DNA from: Karstenula rhodostoma CBS 690.94
Taxonomy: Eukaryota; Ascomycota; Dothideomycetes; Pleosporales; Didymosphaeriaceae
Assembly: GCA_010093485.1 (NCBI GenBank)
Contig: MU001509.1
Coordinates: forward strand, 180,256-244,255
DNA: 64,000 nt
Direction of reading: 5' to 3'
Shown: positions 22,343 to 34,257 of the stretch, one piece after another
Layout of the letters: each line of letters starts with the position of its first letter
How positions within the stretch are numbered: the stretch's first letter is position 1
Notes under the pieces: model-generated
The model's database searches: none
Seen by the model: the letters and a program-made list of their open reading frames with translations, nothing else
What the model was told of the DNA's origin: nothing
Made by a program: the position numbers and the translations under genes

Positions 22343-24058
22343 ATGATCCCGAACGAGCGCAACGCGATCCCACAGTCGACGGCGAGCGAGGTAAGTCCGC
22401 CAGTAGTAGGCAATTGCGTAGAGTACTGTTCTAACTTCCATTGTGAAGGACTCCCTACCGCTCGCGAAGCGGCGCCGAATCGAAATGCCAACCAAAGCTG
22501 AGCCCGGTGAGTTGCCTCGTCGATTAGTTCACGAATACCTGCTGACACGCACTTCACAGACAACAACATGCACTTGTTCACCCCACCGTCCCAGGATGCC
22601 AACATTGACGATGTGCCTAGGCTGGAAGGAGCCGAAGCCCACACGCTGCACCAAGTGGTATCATCCGGAGCCGTTTGTCCTGAAGCTATAGAGGACTCAA
22701 AGCACACATTCTCGCTCGAGTCAGTAGCTCTCGCTTTCCACTACCGGAAGACCGACTAACTGGCCACAGTATGCTTTTCAAGACGATCATCACTATTGAG
22801 TGTGGAGAGGACCTCAGCAGGCAATTCAAAATTCCTCTGGGCTTCCTCTGCGAACAAAGCCAGAAGCAAGTCGAGGTGTTCTGGGAAGCCGAGGACCTCC
22901 GCAAGCGCTACGCCAAGGTGAAGGCGCTGGGCAAGCGCGTGAATGCCGTGTTTCCTCTGCTGGAACTACATGGCATCAGACACACGGAGAAATGTCGGGA
23001 GAAGGTAGGACACTAGGTGCTAGCATCTCATGTTGAAGCATGCCGCTGACTGAATGCCGCAGGCCATGGCACTCATCCTGGAATCTCTGAACGACTTCCC
23101 ACTCCCCACATACGAAGCCGGCGTCGCGCAGAAACTCGCCGAAGCCACCGACGCCGTGTTCCGCAAGAACGACCTCTTCCTCAAGCCGCCGGGCAAAAAG
23201 TTTGACAGGCTGCAATTCCCCAAGAACGACGTCAAGGGTCGGCTGCGACAACTCCACGATGAAGCCGTGTATGCCGTGTTCGAGCAGCTCAGATTCTACC
23301 TCCATAGACTCAAAGACGTAGAGGCGGGGAACGCATCCAAGAGCGCCGTCAAAGCCGCCGCGCAGCAACGCGTGTTGCTCCCGAAGGAGGAGCCCGCAAC
23401 GGTAGAGGCTCTAGTCGAGTGGCTGTACAAGAACGGCCTTTCCTTCGTCGACGTCAACCACCTCTTCGGCATCCACGCGCTGGCCGACAAGCTCGGCATC
23501 GCGAGCCTCGCCGCTGAGTGCATGGATCTACTCTCCACAGCTACTTCGCGCATCCTCTGTCGAGCGAAGGCCGAGGGCCTCAGCTTGAAAGGCCTCCTCG
23601 AGGAGGGTGCGCGGGGTGACGAACAACTGCACGACCCGGATGCGAACGACGACCCGCTCTCCTCTTCTCGCGTGGTCGCTGAGGTGTTCAAGGCGACGCT
23701 GAATACGCCGAATCCACCCGCCGTGCTGCAGAAGCTAGTCGCGGATGCTATCGCGGCCAGCGAGGACGACGCGCTGTTGAACCGCCTTTTGCCCATCATG
23801 AATCTCGACATGCGGGGCAAAGTCACCATGGCGATGCTGCGCAACGTGAAAGCGAAGGCTGCTGCTGAAGCGCACCGGGAGATGCGTCTCTCCCACGTCT
23901 CCTCCGAAGCTTCTCGCAGCGCGTCCATCAAGTCCGAGACATCGTACGGGAAGGACCAAGGCGTAAAGCAGGCGTGGGGAAAGGTACTCGGTCCTGCCAG
24001 CGCGACTGAGACAGCGACTGGCTACGACGAGGAAGCTGACAGCCCTGCCGCCGACTGA
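22343..24058 (+). CDS. BTB/POZ-like domain protein, function unknown
   Basis: Five exons: 22343-22390, 22449-22506, 22560-22719, 22770-23004 and 23063-24058. Four short GT-AG introns give exactly 499 codons, 498 residues plus stop. The last third has a BTB-like pattern: RVLLPKEEPATVEALVEWLY, then LFGIHALADKLGIASL and AECMDLL, the helical part of fungal BTB proteins. The middle part (SLDMLFKTIITIECGED...) probably supplies the strand portion, with a basic KRRR patch near the N-terminus that could be a nuclear signal. BTB proteins are usually dimerising adaptors, often for Cullin-3 ligases; no partner domain is visible, so the substrate is unknown. It converges on the bZIP gene downstream. Confidence 0.75.
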
Positions 24059-25388
24059 GCAGCTGGAGCTTGCGCAGTACGACACGGAGCGCGCTCACTA
24101 TGCACTCTTGTCCCCCCCACGCGCTCACACACACCACCCGATCGTCTCGTCTCGCAAGGCAGCGCGACTCGATCACATAACACCCCAAACCCCAACGAGC
24201 CTCTCTTCTACAGCCCAACAACCTTTCCTTTCCTTTTCTCTTTCTCTTTCCCTCATCTCCCCACTATAGATCCCAACCAACCCAAATCATGTCCACGAGA
24301 CGAGACGAGACATACTACACAGATACTCAAATTCAATTCCCTCGACTATTTCCTTGAGTAGTGAGTGCACTTGTTTAAACCTTGACCGTGATGCCGTTCA
24401 AGCTGTGAGATATCTTCCATTCGAATGTCTTGCAACCCCCCACACACACAAGCTCCACACGCCCAACCGTCTACACCCTTGACTGATATCCCTATGAAAA
24501 AAAAAAGACCCACGGCCCATGATGAGACTGCCCAACATAGCACCCGCCTCGCAGCCTTCCAAAAGTGAGATGCCCTTTAAAGTACCAGCTTACGTTCACA
24601 CACACCGTTGGCTATCCTGGCGGAAGCGTAGTCAGAACTTCCGACCAGATACTTGATCAGTGCTTGCAAGAGGTGCCGCACGAGCGACCAGTTTTGAACA
24701 ATAAATTCCATTCAATTGCGTACACATACATGAATAGGTAGCTATCTATGGTCCCAAGCCTGGAGCTGCCTTCGCAAGCGCAAGCGTCTTCTACGCTTCA
24801 CTTCGTTCCCCAGTCCGCCCTAAGTGTTGCAGCCTAAACGAGAAACAAAAAGCCCTGCATGCTAACCGATACAACGCGAAGAAATGAATGCAAGTGCCGA
24901 AGAGCTTGCAACATCAACCAAAGATCCCAGGCCGCCCGAGGAGCTCAGAAAGCCGGTGTATATATACGCCAGAACGCCAGCCCCCCAATTACCACCCTTG
25001 TATGTACACCGCAGAGGAGGTTACTTAAGAAACGAGTAGGTATATAGATCGTGATCGCGTATTTTGGGTGCCATGCCATCCGGAGGGTGATATTTTGTCG
25101 TGATGACGAGGTTACGTACGCCAAGGAATTCCAAACGCCCAACCATGCATTGCCGGGGGAGAGGCGGAACTTCCGGGCGGGGAGAAATGGTAAGGTGCTG
25201 TAGATTACCAAGTGATATGGTTGGTGATCGCTGTTATGTGTGCCAGGGCGGCGTGGCCGAAGAGCTGCTGGCCGACATGCGATGGACCAGATCAGGTGGA
25301 GCAGTCGGTAAGGCGCAGTCGCACGATCAACGCACACTCAACGCACTCCCAGCATTGCGTTTACCTGGAAGTACGGTAAGCCATTATC
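24059..25388. other. Intergenic region between convergent genes
   Basis: About 1.3 kb, presumably holding the 3' UTRs of the BTB-like gene and of atfA. There is a pyrimidine-rich stretch at 24222-24260. No convincing ORF, tRNA or repeat was seen. Confidence 0.5.
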
Positions 25389-27582
25389 CTAGTACTTGGG
25401 TGGGTAAGATGCATTGTCCTGGTTCTCTGCACCTGGTCCACGTTGGGATGGGAATACGAACCGGTTCATCATCTGGCCGTTGGGTTGCATAGGCATGCCC
25501 ATATGCACACCGTTAGGCTGTAACTGGGCAATGCCGTATGGATTTTGATGGTTAATATCGCTCCCGAGGAAGCTGTTCATGGCCGAGCCATGTAAGCCTT
25601 GGGCCTGGGCGACGGGGCAGTCCTTGTGTGCAAGAAGGAGCGTCTTGAGGTTGACGATCTCCTCACGCAGTTGCGTTACTGTAGCTGAGAGAGCATCGTT
25701 CTCTGTACTGAACAGTTCCACCTTGGCCTGTAGATTGGCAAGCCACTGCTTCTTACGTTGACGGCATTTGAGTGCAGCAACCCTATTGATATCTCAGCAA
25801 CAGTCTTGATATCGGGCACGGGGCTGCGACTAACCTGTTCCGTTCGAGGAAGTTCTTGCGCTTCTCCTCGTCGGTCATCTTCCTGCCACCTATTTCTTCA
25901 TTCTTCATATCATCGTCAGAAGGCATGTCTTCGTCTTCGTCACCTAGAGACGCGGCGACACTCTTCTTCCTGCTGTTGCCCTTGGTTTCCTCTGCCTTTC
26001 GCTTGGTACCGGCAGTCTGCTTTCCATTGGCAGCGCCCTTCTTACCGCGTGTGCGACTGTTGGTTTTCGCTTCCTCACTCTGACCACTTTCAGAGAAGTC
26101 TCCAGTGTCCGCAGAGCCAGTCATGCTATTTATGGAACCCTTGGTGTTGCGGCGGCTGTTATCGTGACCAACGGGCTGAACAGGCATGTGTCCAGCATGC
26201 ATCGCCTGCTGTTGAGGTGGCATGGAATAGGGCTGTTGGCCGTTGCGAGCACCACCGTTCTGAGTTGCAAAAGAAAGCAGGTCATTGGCGGCGTTACTAA
26301 CGTCGTGATTGGCATAAGGGTCGTTCTGAGCACGACGCTGCTGAGGCTGTTGCAAAGGGAAGTTGTTTGCTCGATCCATTCCCGCAGTTACGTTGTCGGG
26401 CTGCGAAGTCGGACCCGATGTGCCGATGGCCTTGTTTTGATTGGCTTGAGCAGCGGCAGCGGCACGCAGAGCAGACTGCTGGAATTCAGCAGTGCCTGGT
26501 GTAACACCTGTGCTCTGAAGATTGAAGATAGCTTGGGTGTTGGGACTAGGTGCAGGAAACATAGACCCTCCCCCGCCAGGAGTCAATCCGGTCCTCAAGG
26601 ATGATTCGTTAGGCGTTGGAAAACCTCTGAACGACTCGCTAAAGTAATCACCTTGATTCGTGGGGCCTGTGAGCATAGCAGGGCTCAGCGGTCCCGCGCG
26701 CAACGATTGCCAGCCAGGGGTAATGCCTGGCAGTGGCGATGGCGACGTGATATTAGCGACAGGGGGCAGAACAGTCTTTCCGGGAGTTTCGGCTGGTCCC
26801 GACTGGCCTCCTGGATATAGATTAGTGGGACGGAATCGACACGTTGAACAAAGCGAGCCTACCGAAAGAAGCCTCAAATGGGTTGGGTTCGACGCTGAAG
26901 GTATTGTGCACCCTGTTCGGACGTTAGCGACGGTCAAAGGGCAACGACATTGAACGGAATGCATCAACCAGTCGGAGAAGTTCACAGGTTCTGAATGGAG
27001 CGGCGCATCACTCCCGTCGGGAGCCCACAGCATCTTGGTTCAAAGACGCCGGAGCAGCTCGAGGGAGAGGACGCGAGGGCGATCCAAAGCCCGGACTGAC
27101 AGCCTAGGGTGTGTGTGCATGAGCTCACGTACGTGTTGAAGTAGTCTGGAGTGTCGCCAGTGATGGTCGGTTTCGGTGGAGGGCCCAAGGGCGCATTGGA
27201 CAGGGCAGGCTTTGCGTCCGAGGTGGTTGGCTCTTGGATCGTCACGGCTGGTGGGCGTTAGCATTAGGCGCGTCGCTGATGGCAGGCAACGGCAGTCGCG
27301 AGCGCTGCACGGGGAACTTGCGCTGTATCTTGTCGGCAGCCTCGACCTTGACGGGTTCTGGAAGTCGCGGTCAGCGTCACTGCCATGACGACACCACGAT
27401 GCACGGCAATGTACAGAGGACTGGCACGAGTGTGGATGTCGAGGGCAGCAGGGCAGCAGGGCAGCAGGGCGGCAGGACGTGGCAACGATGATGGAGGGCA
27501 TGCGCCGGCGAGACGTACCTTCGACTTTGTTAAGAAGCGACGTGTTTGCGTTATCCTTGGGCGACATGCTCGAGGTTGCCAT
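25389..27582 (-). CDS. atfA: bZIP transcription factor of the ATF/CREB type (AtfA/Atf1)
   Basis: Stress-response transcription factor acting downstream of the Sty1/SakA-Hog1 MAP kinase in fungi. Six exons (27582-27519, 27247-27129, 27033-26969, 26912-26863, 26810-25835, 25782-25389) give 555 residues in frame. Exon 1 starts MATSSMSPKDN. The N-terminal part carries GPPPKPTITGDTPDYFNT and, after splicing, the SDW...FSVEPNPFEASFG segment of the Aft1 HRA region. Next come SPSPLPGITPGWQSL and FPTPNESSLRTGLTPGG, as in Aft1 HRR/OSA regions. The basic region (KNFLERNR, then VAALKCRQRKKQW) is split by the last intron, a classic position. Heptad leucines follow in ENDALSATVTQLREEIVNLKTLL. A small extra exon inside the 271-base first intron is possible. 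Confidence 0.9.
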
Positions 27583-29586
27583 TGTCAAGTGGTGGAATGA
27601 CGTCGGGCAGGTACGACTGCAGGGAGATCTACGCTTCGTCTGGCGCGTAACCTCCAACCTTTCTCTCCTCACCGAAAACTCGTCTCGGGCTTTCAACGGG
27701 GCAACACGCGCAGTCGGTTCGCAGGAATGTGATTTCTGGCAAACGATACGTCAGCTCTTGTGCGCTTTGCGAATGGCGGCGATGCGCTGCGCTGGGTGCG
27801 AGGGCGCGTCTGGGAAAAAAGGTGCCAAGGGCCAGCGCGACAGCATCAGCATCAGCACCAGCGACCAGACAGGCAGCCAGCGCAGCACTCTGGACGAGGC
27901 GCGTACAGCAGGGAACACTTGAGCGCAGCATCCGAAGCGGGGTTGCGCATCAAGCAAGTAATGCGATGCTGGACGCTCGAGGGCGTCGACGAGAAGGAAA
28001 AAGCGTGACGTCAACACGCGCGTGCCCCTTACCCAGTGCGATGGCGCTGCAGTCGTCTTCGCACCGCGTGCGCAAAAGATCATACGAGAGCAGGCGTCGA
28101 TGTTTGGTCGTAAATCCGTCTCAACGCGCGCGGCCGTGGTGTGTTGCTCGCGGGTGCGGCTCGAGGTGAATGCGTGACGTAGGTGAGGAAGGAGGTGATG
28201 AGGAAACGAACGTCATCGGTGACCGCTACCGCCCATAGAAAAGCGTGGTGCCTTCCTTCGCTGCCAAGCCCCGCTAACGTGTCGCAATCGCATTATTAAT
28301 CACCGCCCAGACTGTGAATCTGTGCCGTGTGCATCTGTGCCGTCAAAGACAACACTCGGTTGTCCAATTGCTCGCCAGCCCCGGCCCCGGCCACGACCTC
28401 CGGCGCGTCGACGCTCGCTGCGAAAGTCGTTGCAGTTGCTGACGACATGAATGCTGGACGCGCCCTCCGCAGCCATGGCCGACACGCCGAAAAGCCGCTG
28501 CAAACGGGTGCCGCCGGGTGAGGCTGCACGCTCGATCGCCATCTGATCTGGCGATCCCGGCCCTCGTTCATCTTCAACTGCCACCCTCTAGCGCGGTTGG
28601 GGCCATCGCTCCGACATGAGGGTAAATGGGAGCACACCAATCGCCTAGCCCTGGAGCCGGTCCTGGGCGCCTCTACACAACTCTACACATCCAGCTGGCC
28701 GTTGGACGAATCGGGTCCCGCGTGAATGTCCGAGTTACCCATCATACATCGGTTGCCCGTAGACAATATGTTGGGGAAGGCCCTCTCCTATGCCCGTCGC
28801 CCCGGTTATGCACTCTCCCATTCTCCCAGGCTACGGGTCTTCTGATTGTCCACACGAACCACGAAGTGGTGTCCTATAAAATGATGGACAAATATAGACT
28901 GCGACTGCCGCCTAAAGGTAACACAAAAGGCTACAATCATTCAAACTCGCGCGCCATTGTAGTCATTGGCACATTTCGCGCCCGCCCTGTTCGAGGGAGA
29001 GCCGCAGCTGTCCGAGCCTGCACATGTTGTTGCAGCAGTTTGCGCCGCCGTGGCTGGATGGTAGGGAGCATCTCGGTGGAAGGGGCGTTGTGTTGTGCGC
29101 TGGTGATGGTTGGGCCTGCGAGGCAGACAAGACATGGCAAGAGGTAGTCGCTTCCACATCCAGTTTGTACGAGGTCCTCAGATCATTAAACCATACATGT
29201 TCTGTTGCTCCTAATCTGTTATGCCACAAAGAAGACATGCCAGCTTGCAATAACATACGACCGGTAGACATGCCAGTGGGTTCGCCATGGTCGTAAACAC
29301 GTCAGTAGCTATTGTAACATCTATACACCAGCCTCATGCCTGCATGCCATGAATAAATGGAAAAAAAAAGGGGGTATATGTACCAACCAAGCCATCACGC
29401 ACCACCGCTCCTCATATTCCTTCCTCCCGAAACGTCCGATCGCCCTTCACCGCCCATTACCGCTCAAACCACATGGCCGGAGACTAGAAGTCGGCGCGCC
29501 GTCGACCATTATAGCTCCACAGTGCGACGGCGATAGCAGTCTGCCGGCGTGCTTTCTAAAGCTACTCCCTCCTCGCGTAGCCCTAC
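27583..29586. other. Intergenic region: atfA promoter and 3' flank of the GH72 gene
   Basis: Two kilobases, with the CRE cluster near 28.0-28.2 kb. Overlapping ORFs on both strands (for example 28626-29147) are rich in Arg, Cys and Pro without family marks and look like chance frames. Confidence 0.5.
28006..28215. promoter_or_regulatory. Cluster of CRE-type sites upstream of atfA
   Basis: A perfect CRE palindrome TGACGTCA at 28006-28013, with TGACGT cores at 28175-28180 (plus strand) and 28210-28215 (minus strand). They lie about 425-630 bases upstream of the atfA start. ATF/CREB factors bind exactly this sequence, so self-regulation is plausible; no binding evidence exists here. Confidence 0.5.
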
Positions 29587-31280
29587 TCACAACCAGATGC
29601 AAAATCCAGCAACCATCGCTACGAACCCGAGACCCATGCCCTGCAGTCCCCAGGCAGAGACCGTAGACGCAACGCCCTTTTCAGCACTCGGGCTGGCGCT
29701 CGCGCTGCCCTGGCTGGTCGGCCCAGCGCTGGCGCCACTGCCCGTCGTGCTGGCCGACTGCTTCGCTTCGTACGTCTGGCCTAGCGTGGGCATTTCCGAC
29801 TTAGCATCGACTTCCCAGTCGTTGCTCTGGAAGGCTGGGCAAGGCGGAGGCGTAAGCGTAGGGTTGTAGTTCGAGGCTTTGACTCCAGTGGGAGTAAGCG
29901 TCTTCCATCTACTGCTGAGATTGGGGAATTCAGGAGACATGGGTGTTGGCGTGCCAGAGCGCGGGAAGCCGTCTGGAGGGGCACCTGTGACGGGTTGTCA
30001 GTATTGCTGAAGCTTCGGTATTTTGCACGTTTCGGGAAGTGGATAAAAGAGCCGACTTACCGGGAGAAGCAGGGTCTACTTTGTCGCCGTAGCTCACGAT
30101 ACCGTACTCGTTGGCTTCGTTGATCCACTCATATACGATGGAACCACTCCAGTTCTCGGTCATATCGGGGCCAAAAATAGCTTCTTGGTCAGCCCAGTCA
30201 CGAGGGCGTGGCTTGATGCAACCGGTCTCTGACAGAAAGATGGGGATGTTGTAGTCCACGTTCGTCACATTTTTTATGAGAGCGGCGTAGCCTGGACCAC
30301 AGTTAGCCGTGATCCTATAGCAAGACATAGCGGGCGCAGCGGCAGGTTCCCAGTCGGTATGAAAACGCTAGTGTATGGATTGATTTGGGCGGGACGGGAT
30401 GGAAGTCCAGTTTTTTGCTCTGTTGGTCACACGTATCTCGGGGGAACTAACCTGACTGTTCGAAAGTGGAATCTCCGCACCACGAGTAAGCATTCAATGA
30501 GTAGAAGTCCAATGCCTCGGAGGCGTTGTCGCCACAAGCTAGGTAGTTTTGCAACATGGGGCGGAGTGTTGCAATATCAGCGGCCGAGTAGCCGATGGGT
30601 ATGTTGCGGTAGTTCTTCTTGTCGCGGTATGCCTTGAGATCGCGGGCGGCGGCTTTGACATACGGAGCAGCAACAGAGCCATCACCTAGTAAATTGTCAA
30701 TAACGCTTCCGAAGTGCAGGTGGAGCGAATCGCATACCCGTCGTCAGCACCTCGTTGCCCACGAAGAACCCTGCCAGATTGTCGTACTTGTGGAAGGTGT
30801 CCATGACGGCAGAAAAGCGGTCGAGCTGCGTCTGGTTCCATTGCGGGCGTGTCTAGTCTGATCAGCTTTCCGTGTGCGCATGTATTGCCCAGCGTGTCCG
30901 CGTACCTGCTCGATTTGCGTGTCGAAGGTATCGAGGTCAAGCCAGATGTAAATGCCGGCGGCAGCGAAGGTTTTCATGCAGTCGTCGTGGTTGGCCGAGG
31001 GATCGACGTGGTAAACACGTATCGAATTGGTGCCAATCGACTTCATGAGGTCCGAGTCGAGCTTGCATTGCGTGTTGTCGATGAGCGGGTCGTCGGGGAC
31101 GAGCTGGTATGCGATTCCTGCAGAGGTCAGTGTCGGGCTTGTGTGCAGGGCTCACTTGGACGCACCCTTGACGAAGAACTGGTCACCGCTCTTGGTGAAG
31201 AATTTGGCGCCCTTGACCGAGATGGTGTCGATGGCGCTGACGGCCGTGATGACGGCCGAAGCCAATAGTGCAGAGCGCAT
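29587..31280 (-). CDS. GPI-anchored beta-1,3-glucanosyltransferase, GH72 (Gel/Gas family)
   Basis: Elongates and branches beta-1,3-glucan at the cell surface. Six exons (31280-31166, 31117-30906, 30852-30738, 30685-30452, 30291-30061, 29984-29587) give 434 residues in frame. The signal peptide MRSALLASAVITAVSA is followed by the GH72 start IDTISVKGAKFF. The acid/base Glu is in GFFVGNEV (exon 3) and the nucleophile Glu in FLSETGC (exon 5). Other family blocks are IGTNSIRVYHVDP and SLNAYSWCGDSTF. The C-terminus is a Ser/Thr/Gly linker ending in a hydrophobic tail (MGLGFVAMVAGFCIWL), as for a GPI anchor. There is no CBM43 Cys-rich module, so it belongs to the shorter Gel1-like subgroup. Confidence 0.93.
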
Positions 31281-33014
31281 CGTGAACAGCGAGAGCAGAT
31301 GCAACTTCTGTGGGCGATGTGCAGGTACAAGCTGGAGACCAAGCAAAGGACGAATTAACCTCAGGTCCGTTTGATAAAGGCAGTCACGTCCGGCAGAGAA
31401 GCAAACAACGAGTGGATGCCGCCTTCGAGCGAGGGACGGTGGAGAAGGATGCAGCAGGCACAGAGGCAGGCAGAGTCGAAAGTCGCACCTGCGGCACCCC
31501 CAGCCGACCCCCTAGCGGCGGGTGAATACAAGATTGCATCGCGGGTTCCTGGGCTCTGTTGTAACTTGTTTAACTTGTTTGCGCATGAACGCCCGCCCAG
31601 GTCGGTAAGAAACGCGCCGCGCGGGTCATGGCCGTGGCGACGCGCGATGCTCGCCCCGTGATTGGCCACGCCTGCCCAAGCTACCTCAAGCCTTTGAGCT
31701 TGCACGGCAAGCGCATCCCGCCGCCTTGCGCCCACGCTGCTAGGCTTGTGCCAACAGAAAGATCTCTTGTTGCATCCAAGAACCTCGGAGATTGACGTCG
31801 TGGTTTGGAAGGACCCTGCATAGGAGCGATATGCATGAAACATTTCAGCGTCACACCCGGCGCGCCCTGAGACCCTGAGGTACCACGTATACGGCATGGT
31901 CACGTTGCCGACATCACATGACCTCGCCTTGGTACCAATGATGCGTTACTCTGCTTGTCCATCTGAACCAAAGGATGCGAGTAGTTGGGTGGCCAGGGGC
32001 ATAGCATTCTGCATGCGAAGATTGAGATAAGCACATCCGCTCAAACATGGAGGGGGAAAGGTTCTCCAAATGTCTCCGAAGTCTTGGGTTGATGTACGAC
32101 GTCGGACGCAGCATGAACTGGGAACCCCTTTCTGAGTCCATTGTTCACGGTAAACCAAGTTTCGCCGACCTAGCGGTGATCGCGTGGATTGTGGCACAAG
32201 AGGAACTGATGGGATGCGTACTTGGGTGGCCAGCCGAGTCGTGAGGCAGAGAGAACAAAACTGAACCGAACCGGATGAATGAGTTCTTTAACGACGGTAC
32301 CGGCCAGTGGCACTTACAATGGGCTCGCATATTCGTGAGCTCTGTGAGACTGCAAAGTCACAAGATTCACCAGAACATTGGCTGCGAAATGTCGAAAATG
32401 TTTAGAATTGGATATTGACCAAAGGATATGATCCATGCTCACTATTTAGCAAGGACAGAACAGACGGATAAGTACTGAGTGTTCATCAAAAACAGGCTCA
32501 GTGGAAAAATACTAACGTGCACCAATAGTAGTTATGGAGATGCTCAGATGTTCAGGAGGGCAACCATCCATTTTGGAACTCGAGTACGACGCTCTTGAGC
32601 ACGATAGTCATAAGGACAGCGCTGGAGTAAACCTTTCAGTAAGTCGGCCCTGTGCTGTGACAAGATCAACTTTTGCCTAAATATTGATGACGCTGTCATG
32701 GTTACGTATCTGAGAATAACTGATTTGAAAGCATTCCTAGGATGTGGGCGCATCTCATATTCGCTGCTTGCAAACGGCTTGAATTCCACTAAGCAGTTTC
32801 TCGTCTTCAAAAGTCTTACAATGTATCGACATGATCTTGCTAGGGTGGGCGTCCCCACATGCGACTGTTCGAGCCTAGTTCTGTTCAGGAAACATTGCTG
32901 CCTAGTGTGATGATGGCGGTACATATTGAACAAACCACCCACTTCGCTCACCAATACCGTTGTACTCAGCTATCACAGCCAACTTTCAGAATTGTTCATT
33001 TTCTATCGCTCAAA
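31281..33014. other. Intergenic region, no supported gene
   Basis: 1.7 kb between the start of the GH72 gene and the start of the next gene. A 180-codon minus-strand frame at 31361-31903 has no family likeness and faces a plus-strand ORF. Nothing else was seen. Confidence 0.5.
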
Positions 33015-34009
33015 ATGACCTCGTCTGCTAGCGGACCTTTCCCTTTTATGTCGCTGCCGAAGGAACTCCGACTCATCGTTTACGAGTTTCTCGCGGGCGA
33101 AATCCAACATGTTGTCCTCTACACTGGAGATAGTCAATATGAATGGTGTTGCTCGCCCTCCGAGGCCGAAGTCTACAAGCCTGGTGCGTTACTCGCATAT
33201 CTGTAGTGTTCGTCATCAAATGGGATGCACGGCGCAATTTCTTGTTGAAGTTCTCGTATTGATCAAGCAAGCTAGGTATTGTTACCTTGGTTGTCCCATC
33301 TGTCCCTGGCCTCGCCCTCCTCTCCACTTGCCGCACTGTATTTACGGAATCGCACTCTATTTTCACTCGTGGTCTCAGGAGATGTATAAGAAGGGCGCCG
33401 CGTGTGATTGTCTCCTATTCCGATCTCGTGACAATCACTTCCTCGCCGTTCTGGACAATGCTCCGCCGAAGCCTGCAAACTCTCGTAGGCCGGCGCTCAG
33501 ATGACGTTCCAAACTATCACCCCAGCTGCAGTATGGAAGAGGTGTACGCACATTACGACAGACCATGTGTGATCAAAACCCCAAAATCGCAGACGAAAAC
33601 GATCGAGCGAAAACTCCTCCACATGAAGCCTTCCCAGCGCTTCCTCTTCAACAAGTTCTTAAAACACGCACAGAGACATTATCGTTTCTTGGAAGAAATA
33701 GGAGTTCGCAAGCAAGACCCGAGTCGAGTAGAGCTGCAACTTTTGCTTGCTGGCGACACGGACAGGAAAACTTGGTACTACAGGTTCGACAGCCGCCAAA
33801 TGAGACCCAGCGACCTGAAGATCCAGGTTCTTGCTCTACAGACAGAGATAAATTGCCTATCCGAGGTAGATGCGTGGAGGAGAGAAGGAATGCGGTTGTT
33901 CTCGTGGCTATGGATGCATGCAGAAGAGCCGAATGATTGGCCAGGCTGGGTTCCGTTTGGTGATGCCGTGAAGCAGGTAGAATGGATGCAACATTGGTCA
34001 GAGGGTTAG
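33015..34009 (+). CDS. 2EXR/F-box-like protein
   Basis: Two exons, 33015-33183 and 33276-34009, joined in phase 1 (KPG/IVTLVVPSVPG) to give 300 residues. The N-terminal FPFMSLPKELRLIVYEFL is the start pattern of fungal 2EXR and F-box proteins. After the intron, LALLSTCRTVFTESHSIF is the usual second block (L-L-x-x-C-R-x-x-x-x-E). The rest is charged and unrecognised. Such proteins are numerous in Pezizomycotina and mostly uncharacterised; a role in Skp1-linked ubiquitination is possible only if the N-terminus is a true F-box. The next gene downstream is also an F-box gene. Confidence 0.75.
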
Positions 34010-34257
34010 ACCGTCAGACCTTCGGGCTGGATGCATTCGTTAGATGTCAATGACTCCAGTTGGGGATGCAAGGTGATGGAATACGGTATCTTGAGAGAAG
34101 TGGTTCTGTACGACAGGTGGGGTAAGGGACGTGGACGTGGATCCTTTAGGTGGGTGAAACTCTCCGGAGTTATCCCGAAATGCAGCCACTACAGTATTCC
34201 TTATAGAAACCTTATTTCTACATTAGAATTAATAAAATTTGCTAGAGAGGTAGGTGA

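Noticed and set aside
28626..29147. 173-codon plus-strand ORF
   Set aside because: Arg/Cys/Pro-rich, no family marks, no intron logic, overlapped by minus-strand frames. Probably random.
31361..31903. 180-codon minus-strand ORF upstream of the GH72 gene
   Set aside because: No family likeness and odd composition; lies in promoter sequence.
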